DNA of 64,000 nt from Blastocystis hominis (lineage: Eukaryota; Sar; Bigyra; Opalinata; Blastocystidae): NCBI RefSeq assembly GCF_000151665.1, contig NW_013171831.1, positions 1 through 64,000 of the forward strand, written 5' to 3'. This document shows, in pieces, positions 33,153-44,384 of the stretch. The stretch's first letter is position 1. Each line of letters begins with the position of its first letter. The notes beneath the pieces are model-generated. The model was not told the DNA's origin. It ran no database searches and worked only from the letters and a program-made list of their open reading frames with translations. The translations under genes were made by a program, and so were the position numbers.

Positions 33153-34323
33153 ATGCAAACATCCATAGTGGACGAAACTTCGAATGTGTGGAGCAACTCG
33201 TTGCCTCCAAGCAAAGAAATCGTTTCGTGAATTTGAGAAAAGAGTTTGACAACTAGCATTTCTTCAGAGCACTCACCAAGAAAGCACAGAAATGGATTGT
33301 TTCACACGCAGCATGATTCAAACTCGAATTCAGAGAGTGGGGAAGAGGATTCGGATGATGCTTCGCAATCAGTGGTTTTGGAGGTGAAGAATGTTCACAA
33401 AACTTATCTTCTTGGACTGGAGGGCGTTCCAGCAATTCGAGGAGTGGATCTGTGTGTCCACCGAGGTGAATTCGTTATCATCGTGGGCAAATCAGGTTCT
33501 GGAAAGAGTTCCCTGTTGAACATCCTCGGAACTGTCGATAGTCCCACCCGGGGAGAGCTCTCCATCGCAGGATATACATTCCATGACAAAGTGAGCGATC
33601 GAATCGTGTCCCAGATTCGATTAAATGCTATCGGGTTCGTCTTCCAGACATTTAACCTTATTCCTGGAATGACCGCAGCGCAAAACATCGAGCTCCCCTT
33701 GATTCTGAAGGGCGAACTCACACGCAGTCAGCGTCGTGAAGCCGTCGACGAGTTGCTTCAGCGTGTAGGAATGGCAGAGCGCCGAGATCACTACCCATCG
33801 CAGCTCAGCGGAGGCGAGCAGCAGCGTGTTTCAATCGCTCGCGGACTGGCGAATAGGTGAAGACGAGCTAGAGAAATGAAATGTAGTCCAGACTTACTGT
33901 TGCTGGATGAGCCAACGGGAGATTTAGACACGTTGAACACAATTCGAATAATGAATTTGCTTGTTGAGTTGAACAATATGGGAACGACACTAGGTACTGA
34001 AGAAGGACGGAGTCATTAACGAGTAGTGATGGTGACGCACGATATGCAACTCCCATCAATCGCTACACGCGTTATCGTTATGAGCGATGGCAAGGTCAAA
34101 GATGTATTGGAGAACTCGGACGAAAAACGCTTTCAAGCTCTGCAGCAACTGAATAATGGAATCGAAGATCTGAGCGTTTTTGAAATGGGAAACGCGTCCG
34201 TAGATTCCAGCACTTACTCGACTCCCACGGAAGTCAGAAAACCCGAAAACTATGACCGAGTTCATATTCTGGAGTCCACAGAAGATCGGTTTCAGTTCTT
34301 GAGGAAGTTTATGGAGGCGGTAT
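33153..34323 (+). CDS. ABC transporter ATPase of the LolD/MacB type
   Basis: A lone nucleotide-binding domain of 359 residues with no membrane segment. Walker A GKSGSGKSS, Q-loop VFQTFNLIPG, signature LSGGEQQRVSIARGL, Walker B LLLLDEPTGDLD and H-loop VTHD are intact. The sequence around Walker A (LLNILGTVDSPTRG) and the Q-loop is of the bacterial LolD/MacB/FtsE type. A Ser/Asp-rich N-terminal 60 residues and a C-terminal 80-residue tail are added. Introns: 30 nt before SISSEHS, 33857-33886 and 33994-34026. The coding length is 3n+1, and T 34323 precedes TGTTTGTT by four bases, so the stop is made by poly(A). The permease partner is not in the window. Confidence 0.88.
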
Positions 34324-34327
34324 TAAG

Positions 34328-34335
34328 TGTTTGTT
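34328..34335 (+). terminator. TGTTTGTT poly(A) motif of the ABC ATPase gene
   Basis: Spacing T + 4 nt + motif in the same frame phase as elsewhere. It lies just before the ATG of ALG10 at 34343, so the two genes are about 20 bases apart. Confidence 0.8.
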
Positions 34336-34342
34336 ATTAATC

Positions 34343-35964
34343 ATGAAAGTTGACTGTCTTGTTTATGTTTTATTGGTGTTCTTTGTTGTTTGTACGATGG
34401 TATCGATCGTCGTCATGAACAAAGAAGTAACGGCGCCTTACATGGATGAGATTTTCCATTTTTCGATGACACAAAACTATTTGGAAGGTAGAGAGTGTAA
34501 AAAGCAAATCTATCGATGTAGGAAACTACACCTATTGGGATCCGAAGATCACGACTTTTCCTGGACTTTATGTGATCGGCACATTGTATCTTTGGATAAG
34601 ATCGTGAACCGTAGATATTGCAAGCTGTATTCCTTGTTTTTCGCTACTGGGGATGCTGGATGCAGTTTATCAGCATTGCGCTGGATGAACATGCTATTTC
34701 TCTACTTAACAGCATTCTCTGTATATCAAATCATCCATTTTCTCCATCCTGCGAATGTATTGGGTAGTGTTGGCATTTTTATTTATAGAAGCGAGTAAAG
34801 TCGTATTTGTGGACGATTCAAGTGATGTCGGTCCCTACGATTCTCGATGCGTATTTCCTATATTACACGGATGGAGTATCGCTGTATTTCGCATCCACAT
34901 CGATATTATTTGCAATCCTGAGTGATCGAGGTATTTCTCTTATCATGTTTTTATGTTAGGAAATAAGTATGGATTCATTATTCTGAGTGCTCTTTTCTCA
35001 TCGTTCGCCGTGTTCTGTCGACAGACAAACATCATTCTCTCTGTTTTGAACCCGGCTCTCATTTTACTCCTCCGCGTTTGCTTTTTCTTTCATTTTCTTC
35101 TTATTCCTTTAGTATGGATTGGTTTGGAAGAGTGAGAAATACGCGAAGTTTGGAACACAAATCATTCATTTACTTTCTTTGATTTTCTCCGAATTCCAAT
35201 TCGTTCTTCGTCTCGCTATTCCATACCTCGTTTTATTCATTTCCTTCGTCGTGTTCTTCGTGAAGAACGGATTTTCGGTGGTATTGGGCGATCGCGAGCA
35301 TCATTCCATGTCGCTCCATCTAATGCAGCTTTGCTACTTTTCTGTTTTCTTCTGCCTCGTGTTCATCGACGACATCGTTCTGAAGTGGTATCGCTACATC
35401 CGCCACCCCGAAAAGATCAACAAAACGCTGCTTGGTTTGTATCTTTTCTGTTTGTTTTTGTCTTTTCTGTTTTCATTTTGCTGCTGATTTCACGCTCAGA
35501 TTCGTTGAGAAATTCACGTTTATTCATCCGTTTATTCGCTCCGATAATCGCCACTTTGTTTTTTACATTTTTAAAGATATCGTGATTGTACTTTTTCCTT
35601 TCTTTTTTCTCAAATCACAGCCTTTCAAGTATTTCTTAATTCCGATTTACGCGGCTTCGCTGCTTGGAATGGTGAGAGAGCTTCTGTCGAGCGTTACGAG
35701 CTTGTTGGTGCTGGTTTCTGGCGTTCTTTTTGCTCTGATTCTTGTTTCTTCTCCTTTGGTTGAGTGTGATTCGATGGAGTTTGCGAGTGTAGATTTCGGT
35801 ATTATTCGCTCCCGATTTTGTTTTACATCTGCATTGTCCGCCCTCGCACGCACCCCATTATTTCGCTTACGATTTCTCTCACGCTCAATCTGATCACAGC
35901 ATTTCTATTCTTTTATCGCCCATTTGTGTGGCCAGATGGATCGATTGCTCGCTTTATGTGGTAG
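34343..35964 (+). CDS. ALG10: Dol-P-Glc alpha-1,2-glucosyltransferase ALG10
   Basis: An ER multi-pass enzyme that adds the last glucose to the lipid-linked oligosaccharide. Recognised by the N-terminal helix followed by PYMDEIFHFSMTQ, WDPKITTFPGLYVIG, FLYYTDGVSLYF, VFCRQTNIILSV, the late HPF..DNRHFVFYIFK motif and the C-terminal WPDGSIARFMW. Many 30-nt introns break it, for example after the MTQNYLEG and GTL segments; not every junction was resolved. The stop TAG 35962-35964 lies four bases before TGTTTGTT. The presence of ALG10 implies a full Glc3Man9-type donor, although some protists lack the later ALG steps. Confidence 0.9.
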
Positions 35965-35968
35965 TTTT

Positions 35969-35976
35969 TGTTTGTT
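35969..35976 (+). terminator. TGTTTGTT poly(A) motif of ALG10
   Basis: Begins four bases after an encoded TAG, so the transcript would end at the stop codon itself with no 3' UTR. Confidence 0.8.
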
Positions 35977-36087
35977 TTCATTCATTCATTCTTTCATCGA
36001 TTTGATTCCGATTGTCGATCGGAGGAATAAAACTCGTAATATACTAACAAACAAATAAATAAATAAATAAATCATGAGCAAATAGAG

Positions 36088-39000
36088 TTATAGAGTGTTA
36101 AGACGATTTTGAAGGACTGGCTGCGAATTGCAATACTTTTTCTCGAGTCGTTGACACAACGCAATCTCGTTTCCTCTGTATTTCTCCACGATTTGAGGCA
36201 CTTCATGGAGTTTGGTACCGTTATACTTTTTATAAAACTCGTTTACTAAGTCGAAAAACTTTTGCTACAAGATCAAATCCCTTCTATTTACCTACTGGAT
36301 CTACCGGACGATTCCCTGCATTCTGTCCAGGCTGCCCGAACAAACCACCTTGCGGCTGCTGGTGACTGAACAAACCTCCGCCTGATTGTTGCTGTTGTTG
36401 CTGCTGAGCGTTGTTATTACTGCCAAACAAACCGCCTCCTTGCTGCTGTCCACTAGTATTGGTATTATTATTGCCGAACAAGCCTCCGCCTGATTGTTGC
36501 TGTAGACCTGGCTGCTGATTCTTCTGACCGAACAATCCACCTTGCATTTGTTGATTGTGATTACCAAACAAGCCTCCGCCTGATTGCTGTTGCTGCTGTT
36601 GCTGCTGGCCAGTATTATTATTATTATTACCAAACAGGCCGCCTTGCGTCTGTTGATTGTTATTGCCGAACAAGCCTCCGCCTGATTGCTGTTGCTGACC
36701 TTTATTGCCGAACAATCCTCCGCCTCCACCTTGTTGTTGTTGTTGCTGCTGCTGATTCTTCTGACCGAACAATCCGCCTTGTGTCTGTTGATTGTGATTA
36801 CCGAACAAGCCTCCGCCTGATTGCTGCTGTTGTTGCTGAGGTTGCTGGCCTTTATTACCGAATAAGCCGCCTCCACCTGGCTGCTGTTGTTGAACTGGTT
36901 GCTGCTGCTGTTGTTGCTGTTGGCCTTTATTACCGAACAATCCTCCGCCTCCTTGTTGTTGCTGAGCTGGCTGCTGACCCTTATTACCAAATAAGCCGCC
37001 TCCACCTTGTTGTTGTTGTTGTTGTTGTTGTTGATTGTTATTACCGAACAAGCCTCCGCCTGATTGCTGTTGCTGAGCTGGCTGCTGATTCTTTTGACCG
37101 AACAATCCACTGGGTTGTTGTTGTTGAGCTGGTTGCTGTGAAGGATTCGATGGTAAAGTCGAACTGGATGAAGTGTCTGCGCTGCCTGGCTTCTTCTGCG
37201 ACGCCGACTTTTCTCTCTCTTCCTTTTCTTTTCTCTCTCTTTCTTTCTCCTCCTTTTCCTTTTCCTTTTCTTTTCTCTCTTTTTCTTTCTCCTCCTTTTC
37301 CTTTCTTTCCTTCTCTTCTCTTTCTTTTCTTTCCTTTTCTTCCTTTTCTTTTCTTTCTCTCTCTTCTCTCTCCTTTCTCTCTCTTTCCTCTTTCTCTTTC
37401 CTTTCTCTTTCCTCACGCTCTTTCCTTTCCTTTTCTTCTCTCTCTTTTCTTTCCTTCTCTTCTCTTTCTTTTCTTTCTTTCTCTTTTGCCACCACATATA
37501 AATTATCCACGTACGATTGCAATTTCTTTCTCGCCACCGGCTTGGTTCCCACTTTCACTTTTTCCACTTCATATTTCTTCTCAGGAAGTTCAGGCAATGA
37601 AACCAACTCCATTTTCTTCGTCACCTTTTTGATCTGCTCAATCACGATTTGTTCCTTTCTACAATGATGAATTCAATACACATCGTTTCCCTACTTAATT
37701 AACTGATTATACACATAAATGTTCATTCGTAATATGTCTATTCTACGCATTCAATCATTCAACAATTCATTCATACATTGCTCGATCATCTCTTGACAGT
37801 TTGTGCTCGGAAGAGAACTCCAAGAGCTGTCCAGACAACACACGATTCACTACTTCACGTCCACACAGCTTTCGAACATAATTCAATTCGATTTCCAGCT
37901 GCTCCTTCCATCGCTCTTCCTCCATCTCGTGCTTCTCCAACTCTTTCATCATCTCCAAATAGTTTTGACTCATCACAAATCGAATTTGTTCCAACAACGT
38001 TTTGTCAAAGATTCGCTTCACTCGATCTTTTAATACTTTATGTTTCCTAAACAACTCCTTGTATCTCATATCAATCTGCAGGGTTTCTTTGTCAACCAGC
38101 TTTATCATATCCCGTTCAATCACTTCCACTTTCACTGCATACACTTTGTGGGATTCGGTACTCAGTAGCAACACTTTCAAACCACTTTCCTCATCAATCG
38201 ACATCACATTCAAGTCGGTCACGATTTCCTGATCGCCTGTTTCTTCATCTTCAGGATTGGTGAGTCGACAGGATTCGTCTTCCGATCGAACTTCAATTCG
38301 TTGTTTGTTTCGAATTAAACAAAAGAAAAAATCGTTCGAGCTGGTGTGGGACATGCAGAACAGTCCCAACGCGTCGATAAATCTGCAGTTCCAGCGAGCT
38401 GTGTCCGAGAAGTCGAAGGGAAAGCAAATGTCTTCGATCTCCTCGAATTGCCAGCCGTTCTATTGCTTATTTTCTCACTTAATACAAACAGATTCCAAGG
38501 CTATCAATGCGACCATTCGCTTTCGAACGTAGTAACAAGCCAGGAGGGAAAAGTCCCCGCCAAACAACACCAATTGAGGCACAAAAGGAAAATCTAAAGG
38601 ATCCAAGAAATCCTCAGAAGGGAAAGAAAAAGGAACGAAGTCTCGGAGCTTGTCCTTGTAGTATACAGAACCATTGGAGAGTAGCACTGCTATCGATCCC
38701 GTGGGACTGATGGATATGTCCACGATCTCTGAATCAAAAGGATACTCGTTGCTGGGAATGGACGTGTCCTTTGGTGATTCGATCTTTAGAGTATTATCAA
38801 AATATCCAAATATTTGATCTATAATATGAGGTCATTCACTCTGAATTACCATTCAATACAAATGCTTTCTTATATGTCAAATCACAATTGACATTTTCTG
38901 GATTGAAATCCCCATTCTCCAGATCGTCAACAGGAACCTGTATGGTTTTTGTTCGCATAAAGATGAAAATGTGCTTTTGGTCTGTAGAAAAGCAGGCACA

Positions 39001-39255
39001 TTTGACAGCTTCATCTAACTTGAACGAGAATGCTAGCTGAAAAGAATAAGTTGTATTATTTTCACTCAGTTGGTGATTATGCAAAAAGACGCCAACTACA
39101 AGTTATACCCTTATCAAATGACTACGTTCACCTTCCTTAATATGAAAACTATAAGGCCCGTTAGAAGGGAAGAGATGCAGAGAATAGTCAGCAAACTCTG
39201 CATTATTTTCGATCCATACAGGTTCCTCTAACTGCAACAGATTCAACTCATCCAT
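36088..39255 (-). CDS. Nup159/Nup214-like nucleoporin with GLFG repeats
   Basis: A nuclear pore protein. The N-terminal part (39255 to about 38000) reads as a beta-propeller (DISISPTGSIAVLLSNGSVYYK and FSFKLDEAVKCACFSTD types). A coiled-coil segment follows, then a long Lys/Glu/Arg helix (ERKEREEKERKE repeats, 37200-37500), then about twenty GLFG repeats spaced by Gln/Asn runs (36310-37110), and a C-terminal domain with FYKKYNGTKL and EKYRGNEIALCQRLEKKY. Introns of 30-36 nt include two that join 37767 to 37645. Stop TAA 36088-36090. The order propeller, coil, FG, C-domain fits Nup159/214, though GLFG rather than plain FG repeats is unusual for it. Confidence 0.8.
36310..37110 (-). repeat. GLFG nucleoporin repeat array with CAG/CAA runs
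   Basis: About twenty coding units of the form (G)GGLFGN/K/Q followed by Gln/Asn-rich spacers. The repeated DNA gives several long false frames on both strands. Confidence 0.9.
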
Positions 39256-39260
39256 TTTCT

Positions 39261-39268
39261 AACAAACA
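39261..39268 (-). terminator. TGTTTGTT poly(A) motif of the RhoGEF gene
   Basis: AACAAACA on the + strand, five bases upstream of the nucleoporin ATG (39255 on the minus strand). The RhoGEF coding sequence ends at T 39273 with the T + 4 nt + motif rule, so poly(A) completes UAA. Confidence 0.8.
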
Positions 39269-39272
39269 ATAG

Positions 39273-39391
39273 AATTCTTTAATTGACAATACTGATTCAG
39301 CAGATTTCTCCACTCCGTTTCCAGCACTGGATCAAATACATAGAGCTCAACCGCTGTATGATGAGTAAACAAGCGTGTGGTTAAGTCCCTT

Positions 39392-39422
<31 letters not shown>

Positions 39423-42400
39423 AAGGATATGAATAAAATGATCCTGCGTTTTCGGAGAAACTCCCACTTCATTCAATAAAAACCCGTTCAGATAGCGTGC
39501 GCTTATATCCTTCTCCATCGACTCGTCTACCCAATCAACCCTCTATTTCGCTTCTACTATTCTCCATAATGCCAAGAATGAGCCGATCTCCGTACAGGAA
39601 GACGATCGCCGATTTCCCATTCATTTCCGTGTTGCCTCGCAAAACGAACATTCCGCACCGAATCAACGGACCCATCGGATGCATCTGCTCCGGTAGTCCC
39701 TTCAGCCCCGTCTACATGCTAATCATCATCCCTCTCTCCGACCTGCAAGAACGCGTTCATTTCCGCGGAATCCGTCGGGCCAATCGATCTCCGGTCCGAA
39801 GTCGACGAGTCCCGCGACAAAATCGTCGTCAGCCGCTCGCTGCTGTGACGTCGGGAGCCGCTGATTGTATGTCGACGCGCCGAAACCGGCTGCGCTGCTT
39901 CCCGACACACTCTCAGCATTCTACAAAAGAGAGAAACGTAGAAACCTACTCGGAGAAGAGAGTGAATCGAGTGGAGTAGGGATCGGTTCTACCTGCGTCC
40001 AAAGCTTCGGAGAGAATCAAATAGCAGTCATCGCAGATCTCTTGGAACTTGCCGACGTCTGCGTCTCATCGATAAACGCGCGCCTACCCTTCCGGAAGAG
40101 TCGCTGGAGCTCGCAGCTCTTGCAGAACACGCGGTGGCAGGTCGAACACTCGCGGTGGGAGAGCAGAACGCTTCCGCCGCAGGCCGCGCAGGAATTGGAG
40201 GCGTCGGAGGGCGCAGGGAAGCGAGGCGAAGGGAGAGCGGGGCGTGTAGAGAGGAAGTGCTTGCTATCTACCGCTGTGGAGGAGTAGAAGAGCGAAGGAG
40301 AGGCGGAGGGAGCGGAGAGGAGGGAGGAGAGCATGCGATGCCAGTTGAAATACTTGGCGGAAGAGTCGAAATAGCTGATGGTGAGGAGAGAAAGAGGAGA
40401 GAACAGAGTCCAGAGATCGTCGGGCTGGAAGGTGATTTGAAGGGGATAGAAGGTAGAAGAGGGGTCTTCTTCGCTCTTCTCGCTCCAGTTGATTAGCTCG
40501 GGAAGAACGAGCGTCGAGGTGAGATAGACGAACTCGGTTTTGTATTGAGTCCATTTCAGACTAGAAATCAAAACAGAACGGCAGAACGAACGTGCAGAAG
40601 AGAATGATGTCGCTACACACGATCACGTAATATTTCGCCTGCTTGCCCTATTTCTGGAATTCCAAAAAAAGCCGCTACGTTATGCTCGCAAACAATCGAA
40701 TCAATCAGATGGTACAGTCGACCACACTGCAAAAGCGAGTTCGTAGCGTTGATATCCTGCACAGTCACCGATCCCAGATCGATCAGCTCTGTTTTTGATT
40801 CCTCTTCTTGCAGAGAACTGTCCATTTGGGTGAGAAGCGACCCAATTCGAGCTGAACACTACGATCAACACAAAGGAAAAAACCCGAACATTCGAAACGG
40901 CCTGTCGGAGCGTTTCATCGGAGATAGCTGGTTTCAGCTCGTTAAAATACATGTTATAATACCAAATCTACGAAATCACGGAGCGAAATCAGAATGGACT
41001 TGCCGCATGGGCAGAAGCAGCGCAGAGAACACACACTCTTCGATCGAATTCCCAAACAGCGATCCGCGCCGACTGGAGAACTGAATAAACGCGTTCACGA
41101 AGTTCTTAAACTCTCGCTCTTTCAGATGACTGCAGTTTATCCACCTCGCAGTCACTCACGTTTCAATCGCTAGCGAGCTTTCCTTAATCACGGCGGCATA
41201 ATACACGTAGGGAGAAGTCATGCTGACGAAGAGCTGAAGCAGCTGGATAAACGACTCGTGGTTGTCGATGTCGAGTTGCTCCAACTGGAAGAGAAGATTG
41301 CTGTGGATCTCGAGGATCTGGCGAAGACTCTGCATCATCCTTGCCACCTATTTCGAATCGATGGAGCGATGCTACACTGCTGGTTTCGGCGACATCCCGG
41401 ACCTTTTTGATGTTGGAGAACTCCATGTTCTGAAAGAAGAACCGATAGAAATGGTCGAGCTTCTGATAGTATTCGTTCTCGGCGTGCAGAAGCCCTTGGA
41501 ATTTCTCATTGAAGCTTGCTAGATCGAGGCTGTTGGTCATTATGTCGGACTCTGAGCTCGTTCCGCTGTCGATTGCGCTGAGCTACGCTTTGTCGGAGAT
41601 GCAACACGCCCTACAGTCTTGCTTTTAATCACACTTAAGTAGGTGTTGATCTGCGTATTCACCACGGAACGCGTGAAGACGTGATCCTGGAGTAGAGATT
41701 CGTTCGCTGCGGGATTCATTCCGGGTAGTGGAGGCGCGGTTATTAAGGGATCCGATCGCTGAATTGGCTTGGCTTCAGTAACTTGCTGAGGAGTTGGCTG
41801 AGTCTGCGATTCAGGAGATTGTTGAGGAAGTGGCTGAGTCTGGACTGTAGAAGATTGCTGAGGAGTTGGTTGAGATTGAACTTCAGTAACTTGCTGAGGA
41901 GTTGGTTGAGATTGAACTTCAGTAACTTGCTGAGGAGCTTGCTGAGGAGTCTGGACTGCAGAAGATTGTGGAGATTGCCCTTCAGAAAGGTCGATTTGAG
42001 GAAGGAGTTGCGGTTCGATTTCAGGGATTTTCTGAATTTGAAGCGGGCTTCTTGGCGACTCATCCGAGAAATCGCTCTGGAATGGAGACATAACAAACAC
42101 AGAGCTCGCTTTGGTAGCCTGCGAATCGACAAAATCGGTCTTTTTAAGACTCAGATCATCCACTTCATGGCCACTAATGCTCAGATCGGTCAGCACTTTC
42201 GAAGAACTCTCTGCGTCTTCCGGAGCTTGGACCGCCAAAGCTGGAGGGCTGAGGCCTTCATCAGCGAGAGAAGGAATCGAAGGCGGGGGCGGGAAATCGG
42301 AGGATTCACTGTCGGACACCGGATAGAATCCAAGGTCCGGAGTTTTGCTTTCATGGGTCTGCAGAGCGGGCGGATCCAAAATCGTTGGGGGATCCATTCC

Positions 42401-44058
42401 CATGGAAATGATGGGAGTTTCATTGAGGGGATTGGGAGTTTCACTGTGAATGATGGGTGTATGAATAGGATTGGGAGTTTCATTGTGAGGATTGGGAGTT
42501 TCATTGTGAGGATTGGGAGTTTCACTTTGAGGATTGGGAGTTTCACTTTGAGGGTTGGGCGTTTCATCATGGGGACTAATCCCAATCGAAGGATTGGCAG
42601 TGGATTCTTGTGAAATACTTGCAGACCTCATAGTACTTCGATTCGCAGTGTTATTCTGCGGGATCGGAGCATCTCCGGAATTGGGGAAGGTATTGCGTAA
42701 AGCCATAGTGTGCTTTGGAGGCCGTCGGAGAGATGGTCGCATCAATGGTGGCTTAATGGGATTCGGTTCTTCCGGCACTGACGAATTGCGGTGAATCCAA
42801 ATTTTAGATACGTTCATTTGACTCGATGGGTCCGATGAGACGTGTACTTCTTCTACGATCTCTTTTTCTTCTAGGTTTCCGTTGGTAGCCCCCATCTGCT
42901 CTTCCCGTTTGTCTTGACTAGGCCTGTTTTCATCAGGTTTGTTTTCATCAGGCCTGTTTTCATCAGGCTTGTTTTCATCAGGTTTGTTTTCATCAGGCTT
43001 GTTTTCATCAGGCTTGTTTTCATTCCGTTTGTTTTCATTCCGTTTGTTTTCACCAGGCTTGTCTTGACCGGGCTTGTCTTCATCCTGTTGTTCTATTTTC
43101 GGTGTTTCCTGTCCTAATTCATTGCTTTCCCTGTTACTCTCAGGAATATACACATAGCTATGCGAAGACTCCACATTCTCTTGCAGCGTCGCACCCGCCA
43201 TTTCGGTGTTGATCGTATTCTCCTCAGACAGTTTTGCTTCATTTCCGGATGACTCCATTCTTCCTACAGACACGCCGCTGTGATTCCTCAGCAATACTTC
43301 GGTATTCACCGCTTGATCCATGCCCTTGTTTTCCTCCAGAGTCGACGAGTTGTAAGGACCAATGATTCCAGGGATACTCGGTGTAATACTCTCAGTGGAC
43401 ACAGCAACCGCACTAGGAATGGAATTCAGAATGACACTGTTTTCTTGTATTTGAGAGAACCTACTGAAACTTTCCCTATCGGGGGACTCAGTGAGAATCT
43501 CAATAAAATCAGAGGGCTCATTTTGCACTTCCTCAGAATTAGAGGGTTTACTTTGCACCTCTACAAGATCAGAGGGCATATTTTGCACCTCCTCAGAATT
43601 AGAAGGCTTATTTTGCACTTCCTCAGAATTAGATGGCTCATTTTGCACTTCCTCAGAATTAGAGGGCATATTTTGCACCTCCTCAGAATTAGAGGGCATA
43701 TTTGGCACCTCCTCAGAATTAGAAGGTTTATTTTGCACCTCTACAAGATCAGAGGGCATATTTTGCACCTCCTCAGAATTAGAAGTCTCATTTTGCACCT
43801 CCTCAGAATTAGAAGGCTCATTTCGCACCTCTACATGATCAGAGGGCTCAACACTCTCCCCATGGTCTTCATGAACTATCTATAACGTTCAATTCAATAA
43901 CTGTACCGCCTCCATTTCCATCTACTTCTTGTCCAGAACTAATCACTACAGGTGCTGAATCTTTGTTGGAACTACATGACATCCAATAAAAAGCTTCAGT
44001 ACTCCAACGATGCGTCAGTATTGGACACATTACCATCTACAGTATTCACATACTCATC
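39273..44058 (-). CDS. FGD-like RhoGEF (DH-PH-FYVE-PH) with long repetitive N-terminus
   Basis: A guanine-nucleotide exchange factor for Rho-type GTPases. The DH domain starts near 41540 (LLHAENEYYQKLDHFYRFF, QILEIHSNLLFQLEQLD), then PH1 (EFVYLTSTLVLPELIN ... YFDSSAKYFNWHRML), a FYVE-type zinc finger (CAACGGSVLLSHRECSTC, VFCKSC), and PH2 (LIRCGMFVLRGNT, SAIVFLYGDRLILG ... ELYVFDPVLETEWRNLL). This is the FGD1-6 layout. About 740 N-terminal residues are disordered and built from tandem repeats (PSNSEEVQN-type 10-mers, NKPDE 5-mers, ETPNP 7-mers, PTPQQ units). A 35-nt intron links that part to the DH exon in frame. The first exon is not settled; 44058 is the most upstream supported codon. The stop is made by poly(A). 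Confidence 0.8.
39390..39424 (+). repeat. CT/CA microsatellite inside a RhoGEF intron
   Basis: A run of CT followed by CA dinucleotides lies in the last intron of the RhoGEF gene, which is longer than usual because of it. Confidence 0.8.
43500..43850 (-). repeat. Coding tandem repeat, about eleven copies of a 30-base unit
   Basis: The unit encodes (E/K/M)PSNSEEVQN, with some copies PSDLVEVQN. Neighbouring coding arrays at 42915-43080 (5-residue NKPDE units) and 42400-42560 (7-residue ETPNP units) follow in the same gene. Confidence 0.9.
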
Positions 44059-44384
44059 CTACAGCATAGAAATAATAACCAAGACAATACAAGATTCAAA
44101 AACGATGTAGGATAGTATCCCTTCTAAGCCCTAACAAAATCTAAATTATCCTACTATTCCGTCATGCACATCGTCTCTACAATATGACCAATCATCGGCG
44201 TAAATTAATATTACAACTTTATCGCCTGCTTCCAGTGAGAGAGTATTTTCCGAATTGGAAACATAGCGATATTTTACCTAGTCATAACATGGATTGTGCT
44301 TATAAATACGCAAACTTCACGCCCGTTCATAAAATATATACTGCGTCAGTTAAAGGAGTTTCTCTGTTAAACAAACAAAGATCA
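44059..44384. other. Short intergenic region between RhoGEF and VPS34
   Basis: No gene seen; any first exon of the RhoGEF gene would lie here. The minus-strand TGTTTGTT motif of VPS34 (AACAAACA, 44370-44377) sits near its right edge. Confidence 0.5.

Noticed and set aside
36301-37497. 398-codon Lys/Arg/Ser-rich minus-strand frame
   Set aside because: A second frame of the nucleoporin repeat region with no independent signal. The GLFG frame is the coding one.
43926-43939. ATG at about 43915-43921 as RhoGEF start
   Set aside because: A model with 31-nt introns extends the frame upstream to 44058, and the coding-like content there is better. The true start stays open.
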